This document shows positions 35,087 through 44,410 of a DNA stretch of 64,000 nt, piece by piece. The position numbers and the translations under genes were made by a program. Numbering within the stretch: the first letter of the stretch is position 1; each line of letters starts with the position of its first letter. The stretch lies in the NCBI RefSeq assembly GCF_048544455.1, contig NC_133537.1, positions 18,661,541 through 18,725,540 of the forward strand, read 5' to 3'. This DNA comes from Silene latifolia. Lineage: Eukaryota > Streptophyta > Magnoliopsida > Caryophyllales > Caryophyllaceae. Below the pieces are notes generated by a model, which saw only the letters and a list, made by a program, of their open reading frames with translations, was not told where the DNA came from and made no database searches.

Positions 35087-35095
35087 CTATTTATA
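35087..35095 (-). promoter_or_regulatory. TATA box of LTR B
   Basis: Minus-strand TATAAATAG in the context TTAGTATAAATAG, identical to the TATA context of LTR A and of the DUF7745-like gene. It lies about 100 bp downstream of the module at 35196-35262, as in LTR A. Confidence 0.75.
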
Positions 35096-35195
35096 CTAAT
35101 CACGTGAATTGAAGGAATAGGGTTTTCGGAGAAACTTTGGAAGTGAATCTCGAAAAGATATGAAAAGATACGAAAAAATACGCAGAAAAGGACTT

Positions 35196-35262
35196 GGGAA
35201 GAGGCGCAGCAGTCACTGCGTCCCTTGGAAGAGGCGCAGCACCTGATGCGTCTGTTCCCAGG
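35196..35262. repeat. Paired GCGCAGCAG hairpin module, LTR B no. 3
   Basis: gaagaggcgcagcag..ctgcgtccc followed by gaagaggcgcagcacctg.tgcgtc, flanked by ttggga and tgttccca. Confidence 0.8.
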
Positions 35263-36410
35263 TGGTTTCCTCCTGCGGAAGAAAGATTTCCGTGTTTGAT
35301 TTATGGAATAACGGGATAATCTTATTTTCCTTAATATTTTGTATGAATATTACGGGAAATTCTTTACCAAAGAATAAAATATTGTGAAAGATTTATAAAA
35401 TATGGAATAGAAATATCCGGAACATTCCAGAACATTCTGACTCGGGATTTAGCGGTTATCAGAAAATGAAGACGGTTTTAGGCCCGGACTCCAAATGTAC
35501 TCTAATTACTGTCAAAACGACCGTATCGGCGCGTAGATGACAACTAAGAGGTAGACACCAGTGTTTGAGCAATCACTTGATGATAAACTTACGAACTGTC
35601 ACAAATCGTTCCGCGTACCAAACATGCGGCCCAATCATCACCGGGTGGTTTGCGGGAGGTGCAGAAATGAGGTATCTACAGAGACCTCACTTTGACTGAG
35701 GCTTGGACAAGGCGAAAGTCAAAGTATAGCCATCAGGTCAATCGAAGATTACAACCTGACGACTAGGGCGACGCGAGGCGGTTCAAGGGGTCTGAACCAA
35801 GGACCTGTCGTCGGGAACATTTTAGAGTCTGTCGACTATCGGGGAGGGTCGTTTAAAGTCCATTAGACTACGTAAGGAGGCTCGCCAGCCATAAGAAGAG
35901 ACCATACCTGAAACTTCTTTCTCGAGATGCTTCCGGAGGTGCATAGGAGCTAAGGGTGAGCGTAGGAGCTAAAGGATAAGCGTAAGAGCTAAAGGATAAG
36001 ACCTAAAGGATAAGTAAGGATTGTGCTAGGGTGTGGGATCCCAAAGGAAAGCATCAATGGGAAGGAGGCCCAAAATATAATTTCAAACTGAGGGGTAACT
36101 AAGGCTTGAGTGTAAGAACTCTGCCGGTCTGGGAACTTCTGGAGGACGACACCTTTATCGCACTCCGTGGGGAAACAGGAAATATTGTGGGTAGCAGGAC
36201 ACAGGCGGGAACTGCTGGAAGAAATCTGTTTGGGTCGTCTTCAAACAAACTTCAGAAGTACTCGAGAAGGACGATTGTATGTCGCGAACTCTCGTTGGGG
36301 AAACCTTATCAGGAATTTATCTCCATGTCTCGAGCGGGATTGTCTATCCGCTTACTCTCGCTGGGGGAATATAATGATGGCGCGTCGAAACACCTGTCAA
36401 AGAATACCCG

Positions 36411-36488
36411 CTCGTTGTGACAAGCAAGGTCTTGGAAGCAATAAATACCTACTCGTTGTGACAAGCAAGGTCTTGGAAGCAATAAATA
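36411..36488 (+). repeat. 41-bp tandem duplication
   Basis: ctcgttgtgacaagcaaggt... starts at 36411 and again at 36452 with identical sequence to ...aataaata. Confidence 0.9.
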
Positions 36489-36654
36489 ATGTATGACAGT
36501 ATGTAGTTGGCTTAGAAATGCAGGTCTGAACGAAGAATTATCGTCAAACGGACCAAAAAAGATAAAATGGCATCGGGGAAGAGGCGCACCAAAGATGGGC
36601 CCACAAATAACGAACTTATAACGAATTTTTGAAAATTCGTATGAAGGGAAGCTA

Positions 36655-36716
36655 AGGAAGAGGCACAGCAAGAGCTGCGTCTCTTGGAATAGGCGTAGCA
36701 CCTGCCGCGTCTGTTC
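36655..36716. repeat. Paired hairpin module upstream of the PMD gene
   Basis: ggaagaggcacagcaagagctgcgtc followed by ggaataggcgtagcacctgccgcgtctgttcc, the same architecture as the LTR modules, about 140 bp before the ATG at 36853. Confidence 0.75.
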
Positions 36717-36852
36717 CTGGAGGTGTCTTTTCTGCGTAAAAACGCGATGAAACAGAGGGTTTCATTCATTTGTTTCGAAACATAAATCATCAATTTCTCT
36801 CTCAAACTTCAACCATTTCCGCCAAAATTTGATCCAAAAGCTTGCATTCGCC

Positions 36853-39800
36853 ATGAATAATCGAGGTATGTATATCATTCTTGCATTAATCCTCTATAAT
36901 GGACGAATTGGATCGATAAAATTTAGGGTTTTCAACCCTAAAATGTCGAAAATTTGGGGCTTTTCCCCCAAATGATCTTGCCTTGTAAAATTGACCATGT
37001 AAATGACTAATTGGTAGTACAAGGATCATAACCATGTATTTGTTTTGAATTTTCATTGAGTTTTGAGCATTTGAGTGAAATTGAGACGGTTTCACAGTTA
37101 AACCGTAAATTGCTTCGAAAATGGCCTTAGGCTTGCCCATTTGCGATGAAACTTGACATTCGGAATCCTTGAATGATGGGTAAACTTCCTACCATCTCGT
37201 AATTTTGGTTTGTGACGGCTTTTTCAGGGCACTTTTCTAGGGCATAATCGCCGTTATAACGAAATGCTGCCGAAATTTCGACTCGAACCCATGACTAGGC
37301 TTCAACTTAGGCTTGACTTAACCCAAATTACCACATGAGTGATCGGGTTTGTGCGAAAATTGCGAAAGATGGCGAGAAACGAGCGATTTCGGGCTTCTAA
37401 AAACTCAAAAATCCCCTAATCAAGGCTCGTCGTCACTTGACGCGGCCTAAAATTACTTTAACGTTGCAAGTGACGAGGCTTCTACTTTTGGGAGGGCTCC
37501 CATGGAGATAGACACTGCTGTTGACGCTTCTCGTGCTCTCGAGGAGGCTTTTGCTGCGGTTAGGGCTGCTGAGGACGAGGTCCAGGAGGAGGAGGCTGCT
37601 GAGGAGGAGGAGGAGGCCCCGAGACGGGCCAATGTTGGGCGAGGAGGTCGTCGGGGGAGCACTGCGTGGGCCGAGACACGGGACAAGTGAGCACTTGCTT
37701 TGGGCTGCGGAGGGTCACCTGTCCTATAGGACGGTGAAGAGCTTGGTAATCCTTGAATTCATTACTCATCACTCATATTCTATCGTTTTATTTGCTCCAA
37801 TTTCTTTTCCAATTTCATTCAAACAAAAGATAGCTTTTGTTTCAAATCACAATAGGAGGCCGGGAACATCAGATCGTTCTCGGGCTACATGACGGCTATG
37901 GAGTGCTATGAGAGGCTGTCGGCGGAGGAGCGGGCCATGATCGAGCGGGGAGCATTCGGCGCCCTGGTGCAGGCTTGGAGGGATATCGCGAAGAGGAAGC
38001 TGCGGGCTAACCTCAGCCTGGTCCGCGCTTTCTTGGACCGATTCTAGGATACGACATCCACTTTTCACATGCCTTTTGGTGAGGTGGGAGTCACGTTGGA
38101 GGACTACGGCATGATCTCTGGGCTGCCGTGCGGGACCGAGGTGGTGGAGTGGCTGGAGACTGCCATGAGGGTGGACTCGGCCGAGGCTAGGAGGTTGATC
38201 GGCTGGAACTTGGCGCCGAAGGCTGTTCTGATCTGGTTTGGTGCCTAGTTCTTATGTCCGAGACTACTTTGCGGGGAAGACCCCGACGCTGGTGGTGATT
38301 GACGGGAGAGAGACGGCTCCTCCTCCCTGTACAGCTGAGCAGAGGGCCCACTTGTGGCTTTGGTGGTTTCTGTCTTCGATCTACCTCGGAGACAAGGGAG
38401 AGAGGTTGTCGACGAATCTTCTTCCCTTTCTTTCTGACCTGAGTTCCCTAGGGCGTTGGGACTGGGTCACTGCTAGTTTTGCGGTCCTCATCCGCTTCAT
38501 GAGGGCCATGGTTCGTCCGAAGTTGATGGAGAAGGGGACTTCTCCTGGTGCTGTCGGCCCTGAACTATTGTTGGAGGTATGAACCTTCATTTGGACTAAT
38601 AGTCACTTCTTTTCCTTATCGAATTACAAAAGATCGTTTATTGACTATCTTGCTTCACAGGCGTGGGTGTACTCCTACTTTCCGAACCTCTCGCCCAAGA
38701 GGACGGAGCCGCTGGAGAAGGCCTATCCCGTTGTGAGGGATTGGGTGATGTGTCGTACGAGGAGCAAGCGCTCCTCTCACGGTGTCTACCGGCGGGACGT
38801 GAACGCTCTGCAGCTGGACAGCGTGAGCATCTCACTTATATTCGCTTTACTTCTTTATTATTTTTTAACCGATCATAAGAATGATTTCTTGCTTGTCTTT
38901 TCCCAGTGGGTGCCCAGGCCTTGGGCGGAGTACGCTGGCGCTCCTCCTTTTGTGGCTGAGGTCCTTCGACCTAGGAGCTCGAGCCGGTTGCCGTTGAGGA
39001 CGTCGATGGGTCCTGTGTGGTACTTGGGCGAGCGCTTGGCTCGTCAGTGCTCTCGGGATGTCTTGACGGTTCCCATCGATCCTCCTAGGACGATGTTCAG
39101 GGAGCCTTCTAAGGCTGAGAGGGAGGCTGACTTGGCTGGCGTTGGTGGTGACGTCCTCCTTCTTCCTGGCGAGGACTACTCGGCGTTCCTCTACGGGAGG
39201 TTGGCGTACTGGCCGGTTGTGGTAAGTGATTTATCCTTCTTTATTCTTGCTTTTTGAGAATACGATGAAAGATCAACGATTAATGAGAATCATTTGGCTT
39301 TGCAGGAGGTCGAGACGGCGGGCATCGAGCCCCCAGAGTACCCTGAGACCCTTGAGTACACTGACGCGACCGGGAGGACGGCGATCTTCGAGCTGCGCGA
39401 CTTTGACGTGGCTGTGACGGATGCTGGCCTGGACGATTGGCAGCATCTGGTTCGGAGGGTGAGCCTCTAATTTGTATGGTCTTTGTGTAAGAACACATTT
39501 GATTGAACTTATCCAATTATTAAGAACTTCGTTTTTGAAAGTGCAGGTTGCGCCGTCCCGGTTTGTGGCGTTATGGAGGGTAGCCAACCGGCTGCGAGCT
39601 ACTGCCGTCGAGGCACTTGTCGGCGGTCAAGGTCGTCAGGTATGAACCTTTCTTCATTTTTGAATTTTCTTATTTTCTTATGATTGCTTGAAATGATTGA
39701 CATGAGTCAATTTTGTTGCCTGCAGAGGGAGCGTGAGCTGGAGCGAGAGCTTGCCCAGTCTCGGGAGGAGACAGCTCGTCTGCTGAGAGAGCTCGAGGTT

Positions 39801-39863
39801 CGCGATGCCGAGGTTGCTGCTCTCGAGGCGAGAGTTGCGGAGTTAGGCGGCGACCGGCAGTAG
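36853..39863 (+). pseudogene. Intron-bearing plant mobile domain (PMD) gene, antisense to the Tat element
   Basis: Candidate exons: 36853-36865, about 37471-37745, 37856-38576, 38661-38822, 38907-39221, 39306-39458, 39547-39639 and 39726-39863, with GT-AG borders. The middle holds PMD-like motifs: FHMPFGEVGVTLEDYGMISG (with an in-frame TAG at 38045 where Trp is expected nearby), then LSTNLLPFLSDL and AWVYSYFPNLSP. The C-terminus (RERELERELAQSREETARLL) is a coiled coil, and an acidic Glu-rich stretch lies near the N-terminus. Frameshifts occur near 37690 and 38230, and the first exon junction does not keep frame. PMD proteins (MAIN/MAIL1-like in hosts) also occur in transposons. It is much more GC-rich than its surroundings. 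It lies between the pol 3' end and the LTR, on the opposite strand. Confidence 0.75.
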
Positions 39864-40542
39864 TTTTGTTGTTGTTGTTGTTTTTGTTGGCTGTATCTTA
39901 TACATTTGTACATTTTAGGACCTACATTTTGGACATGTTGGACTTTGCTTGGGGCTCGAGCCCCCAGTTTGTTGTACATATCCCTCTTTTTGGTTTTATA
40001 TGATGGCCTGAGTGCCTTTGCTGCTGGGTTGTGTTGCTTGTACCTGCAGGTTAGCTTTGAACAGGTTTGGTAGATGACGGTTTACGCCGTCATGCTGCCG
40101 AAATTTACATAGAAGTTAACATAAAACATACATTTGACGATGTATGGCCTAAATTAGCGCAAAACAAATGACTCACAAGTGCGAAAAATGCAAAAAAATT
40201 GCCGGAAATGACCGGACGGTAGGGAGGGTTACCCCCCAAAAAAATGAAAAATATAGAAATCTATAAGTTAGAAATGTAGGAGCGAAATGATTCCCCAAAA
40301 AAGAAATAAAAGAAATATATAAGTTTGATTTCCTAAAAAGGAATAAAATAGAAAGAAATATATAAGTGTGCTAAAATGACGAAAATGCTGATATTGCCTC
40401 GAAATGCGCATCCGCGAAATTAGGAAACACGAACTATGGTAATTTTCACGTGTTTACCAAAATAATAACCCGTATGAATAGGAAATTATTCGTTAAGGAA
40501 TTTAGGAAAGATCCAACGCGGAAATTCACAGAAACAATGCTG
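39864..40542. other. Spacer between the two accessory genes
   Basis: 3' UTR-like sequence with a GTT run (about 39868-39885), then AT-rich sequence with short repeats around aaaagaaataaaagaaatatataag (about 40300-40370, imperfect). No gene is seen; the right part is the promoter region of the DUF7745-like gene. Confidence 0.45.
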
Positions 40543-40606
40543 AGGAAGAGGCGCGGGCAGAGTGCGTCCCTTTGAAGAGGCGCAGCAGTCTTTGCGCTGT
40601 TCCTGG
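40543..40606. repeat. Paired hairpin module upstream of the DUF7745-like gene
   Basis: ggaagaggcgcgggcagagtgcgtcc followed by gaagaggcgcagcagtctttgcgctgttcc, matching the modules in LTR A and LTR B; 39 bp before the TATA box. Confidence 0.75.
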
Positions 40607-40644
40607 TGTTTCCGTCCTGGCGGATTTTAGGAAATAGATTTTAG

Positions 40645-40653
40645 TATAAATAG
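40645..40653 (+). promoter_or_regulatory. TATA box of the DUF7745-like gene
   Basis: TATAAATAG in the context TTAGTATAAATAG, identical over 13 bases to the TATA contexts of both Tat LTRs. It is 93 bp before the ATG at 40738, a plausible distance. Confidence 0.75.
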
Positions 40654-40737
40654 AAACGTCGATAGAGGTTTTATTCACACAATTCTTCCGTCTCTTCCTC
40701 GTCTTATTACATAAAGTCCTCAAAATAAACATTCATC

Positions 40738-42292
40738 ATGAATACTTTAGAGATTCGTCTAAAAGAGTGGACCAACGAGTTTTCCAACATGGAGAAACAT
40801 GACATGGGTGCTTATAATCTTGGGTCATTGTTGAGCTTGAAGCTTATCAAGGTGGTCAAACCATTCCTAGATGCTTGTGTTGATTACTGGGACTCGAATT
40901 ATCATGTTTTTGCTTTTCCCGGAGGTGACATTTGCCCATTTCCTGAAGAAATTGCCGCGATCGGTGGGTGGGACCCGGAACACTTGCCTGCTATTCCTTC
41001 TACTTCACAAGGGTATAAGAACAAATTTAGAGACTTGCTTGGATTGTCAAGAATTGAGGTGGAACGTCTAGTGACCTCGAAAGGAGTGCGAATGTTGGAC
41101 TTTATTGACCGATTCATTAATAAGGCCGATCCCACCGTCTCTTATGTTGCCAGGCGAAGGGCTTTCGGATTTTGCTTGTTACATGTATATGTCCTTCAAG
41201 GGCATGTTGATGAGGATTTGAGAGGTGATCCCCGTCTTCCGGGCCTAGTTGAGCAAATGAAACTGCGCAGGAGCCCAACCTGTTTATGCTTAGGAGAGAT
41301 CCTATTGGGTTTGGATAACAGGAAAGCTAATCGCGACCTACCTTATTTGGGAAGTCCTGTTATTCTGCAGGTAAAAGAACACTTTTCTCTTTTTCTTTTC
41401 TTTCCTTTTTTTTCTTTCTTTTTGTTTCGTTTTTTTTTCTTGTTCGTTTTTTTTGTTTCTTTTTTTGTTTCTTTTTTGTTTTTTTTTTTTCGTTTCTAAT
41501 ACCCGCTTTTGGTAGGTCTGGCTTATGGAGCGCCTTCGATTGATCGAGCCCCCAGTTCATGTTCCTTCTTATCATGCTCGCTCGATTGTAATGAGGACCA
41601 GACTTTACATGGTGGACTTCACTCGGGTCTGCAATTACTGGGAAAACAAACTGAAGAGTGATGATGGCCCTTTGATTAGGTGGGTTGTACCATGGTGGCC
41701 TCTCAAATCTGTTACTGGAGTATCTTCCTTGGATCCTACCCGATTTGTGCACATTCCTGGCTTGGAATTCATGGTATGCATCTTCCCGGAGAGGCTGATG
41801 AGACAGGTTGGGCTGAAGTAGATGATCCCGAAGCTTGACACTGTCCCGCAGACTGTCGTGGCGCTTACTACTGAGAGCCGAAGGGAGTGGGCCATTAAAT
41901 GGGCTCAAAGAAACGTATGGTTCTTGAACTCTTCTGTTAGTGCCTTATGGGTGTCGGACTCCTATCTGCGGTGGAGGAAAGCTACTACTCCGGAGGAGCG
42001 TGAGAGATTGAGGAAGCGCGAGCCCGTTGACTACAAGGTGCGCGAAGTGGAAAAGGATAAAGAGAAGCATCTGACTGAGGGAGAGGAAGAAGCCGGGTTT
42101 CGAGTTGTTCATCCTTCAAAGAAACCGAAGACCTCTCCTGTCGTGGACAAAGTGATTGACAAGAATGGGAAGGCTAGACCTCGAGAAAGACCGTTGGTGA
42201 TTAAGTCCGAAGTGGCGCAGGAGCGTCCGGCTCGAGGCCGTGACAAGAAGTATGACAAAAATGACAAGGGCAAAGGGAAAATGGAGGAATAG
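40738..42292 (+). pseudogene. DUF7745-like accessory gene, antisense to the Tat element, one stop
   Basis: Two exons, 40738-41370 and 41516-42292, flank a T-rich GT-AG intron, phase 0. The joined reading is about 469 codons with one TAG at 41819, in a context that looks like a former Gln codon. The N-terminal half (FPGGDICPFPEEIAAIGG, ARRRAFGFCLLHVYVL) resembles the plant DUF7745 family, a domain of unknown function seen mostly next to retroelements (recognition from memory, moderate). The C-terminal 150 residues are highly charged and rich in Lys/Glu/Arg, likely disordered and nuclear-targeted. It has its own TATA box. It lies directly beyond the pol 3' end and on the opposite strand. Function unknown. 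Confidence 0.7.
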
Positions 42293-42301
42293 CCTGAGTC
42301 T

Positions 42302-42377
42302 TTATTATTATTTATTATTGTTATTAATGTAATAAGAAGGTGGGGTTTTTAGAATCCTAGCCTATTTTTATTTATTG

Positions 42378-42418
<41 letters not shown>

Positions 42419-42446
42419 GTAACGTATTATTATTATTATTAGAAAT
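42302..42446 (+). repeat. (TTA/ATT)n microsatellite
   Basis: Imperfect ATT runs at about 42302-42330 and a long run at about 42370-42416, then a shorter one to 42440, just after the DUF7745-like stop codon. Confidence 0.9.
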
Positions 42447-42870
42447 GAATGAAATAAAAGAGGTTAATTGGTTATGAAACCGTTGTGATTTTCTATTTAT
42501 TATTCTTGTTGAATTCCAAATGCAATTGCAGATGTCCTTCTATTTACATTTTGAAATTAATGGGTTGTATCCTGTGAAGGATTGCCTACGTATTCATTAA
42601 AAAATGAAATTAAACCCTTGCGCGTAGTACGAGTAAATGTAAAAGAATAATTGTTCTAAGCAAGAGCTTGTAATGAACTTTAGAAGATAAGCATGAGCTT
42701 TTTACTTACTCTTAAGGTGCAATTTAGTTCATTTGATGATATGAGGATGACAGATTGTCAAAATGCAAGAGCAGAGTGACATTAGCTTATTTCAGCTTGG
42801 CCAGGGGCCGTTTATTTAGTGCCACAAGAGCGGCACGTGAGGTTACACGAGGCGCGTTTTTATTCCTATT
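42447..42870. other. Convergent 3' region between accessory gene and pol
   Basis: Sequence between the plus-strand accessory gene and the minus-strand pol stop at 42871. No gene recognised; it should hold the 3' ends of both transcripts. Confidence 0.4.
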
Positions 42871-44410
42871 CTAGGCATAATATCGCTTTAGTTGGTCAAG
42901 GTTTGTCGGGTTGGCAAATTCATTCCCATCTAGGTCTGTGATTCTAACCGCCCCCTGGAAGTATGGGCTTGACTAGAAATGGCCCAACCCAATTAGGTCT
43001 GAATTTCCCCCGTGGATCGACAGGTAAAAGAGCTCTAACCTACTTGAGTACCAAGTCTCCTTCCTTGATGTTCCTTGGCTTGACCCTTTTGTTGAAGGCT
43101 CGTTTGATACGTGCTTGATATGTTTGGACATTATGTAATGCGCGTAGCCTACGTTCATCCAAGAGGATGAGTTCTTCGTATCTATCCCTCTTCCAATCGG
43201 CTTCCAGGATTTGACTTTCGAGTAAGATACGCAATGATGGTATTTCTAACTCGACTGGCTGTACGGCTTCCATGCCGTAGGTCAAATAGAAAGGGGTGGC
43301 CCCAGTGGGCGTCCTTACAGATGTGCGATATCCCCACAAAGCAAAGGGTATTTTGCTTGGCCAATCTCGATAGTTATCAATCATCTTCTTGAGAATTGTG
43401 ACAACGTTCTTGTTTGCCGCCTCTACCGCGCCATTAGTCTGTGGTCTATATGGCGAAGAGTGGTGATGCCTAATTCTGTACTTGGCTAGCAATTGCTCAG
43501 TCTCGGCTTGGAAATGTGATCCATTATCACTAATGATCTCATGTGGGCAACCGTATCGATAGATGATGTTGTTTTGTATGAACTTTGCCACGTTTTTAGC
43601 CGTGAGACTAGTGTAGGAAACCACATCTACCCATTTGGTGAAATAGTCAATTGCCACGAGGATGAAACAGTGACCTTCTGTTCCGGCTGGAGTTATCTTC
43701 CCGATTATATCAATTCCCCAGGCAGAAAATGGCCAAGGAGATGTCATCGTATAGAGCAATGAAGGAGGGACATGCTGTACATTCCCGAAGATTTGGCAGT
43801 TGTGGCAATGTCTTACGTATTTGATGCAATCGGATTCCATTGTGGTCCAATAATACCCCAAACGTGTGATCTTCTTCGCCATCATGGGCCCACTCATGTG
43901 AGGACCGCATTCTCCATCATGAACTTCTTCCATCACTTTCCGCGCCTGTGAATGATCAAGGCAACGTAGGACTACACCAAGAGGTGTTCTTTTGTATAAC
44001 TCTCCTTGCATGAGAACGTATTGGGAAACTAGTAGGCGTATAGCGCGTTGTCCCCTTTTGTCCATATCCGGTGGATAGGTACTGTTGAGTTTGAAATTTA
44101 GGATTGCTTGGAACCAAGGCTCCTCTGTAATTTCCTCTTCATCGGTGATTTGGTGGACATAAGCTGGCTCTGATCGTCGTTCGATACATAAAGGCATTTC
44201 CACCATGTCATCTGGCATATTAATCAAAGATGCAAGTTTTGCAAGAGCATCCGCAAATTGATTTTCTTCCCGAGGTAGGTGTAGATAGGTCACGTGATCA
44301 AAGAATTGGGCAACTTGGTCTATTCTGGCTTGATAAGGTGCTAAGCTTTCGCTTCGGATTTTCCAAGATCCCGTAACTTGATTGATGATCAGGGACGAAT
44401 CCCCGTGCAC
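42871..44410 (-). pseudogene. Tat pol: archaeal-type RNase H (C-part) and integrase
   Basis: In the same frame as the upstream pol, after a TGA at 44411. HGDSSLIINQVTGSW completes the second (archaeal-type) RNase H. Integrase follows with the zinc-binding H-H-C-C region (CHNCQIFGN). Its catalytic residues lie in WGIDIIGK, ISDNGSHF and NGAVEAANKN, the D-D-E triad. The reading has a TAG at about 43038 and a one-base G insertion near 42950 before the natural stop at 42871-42873. Integrase inserts the element DNA; this copy is nearly intact apart from these breaks. Confidence 0.93.

Larger units (their letters stand above)
33284..35680 (-). repeat. Tat LTR B, minus orientation
   Basis: On the minus strand it starts TGTAGATACCTC (35680) and ends TGTCCACA (33284), 2397 bp, followed by the primer-binding site. 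It is homologous to LTR A (51649-54209) but clearly diverged. It serves as 5' LTR of gag copy 1 and lies where the 3' LTR of the gag-pol at 42871-49616 should be, suggesting a shared LTR in a tandem array. It contains three paired inverted-repeat modules and a TATA box. Confidence 0.85.
35681..36852. other. Upstream region of the plant-mobile-domain gene
   Basis: No coding gene is recognised. It holds short tandem repeats of (t)aggagctaaaggataagcg at about 35943-36018 and a 41-bp tandem duplication at 36411-36488. A weak (36572-36600) and a full (36655-36716) paired hairpin module resemble those of the LTRs. No convincing TATA box was found before the start at 36853. Confidence 0.5.

Noticed and set aside
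37521..37892. Arg-rich ORF overlapping the PMD gene start
   Set aside because: Alternate frame of the acidic Glu-rich exon; only its short end (LLWAAEGHLSYRTVKSL) continues the true frame after a frameshift.
41360..41908. Minus-strand Lys-rich ORF
   Set aside because: It is the complement of the T-rich intron and of exon 2 of the DUF7745-like gene.
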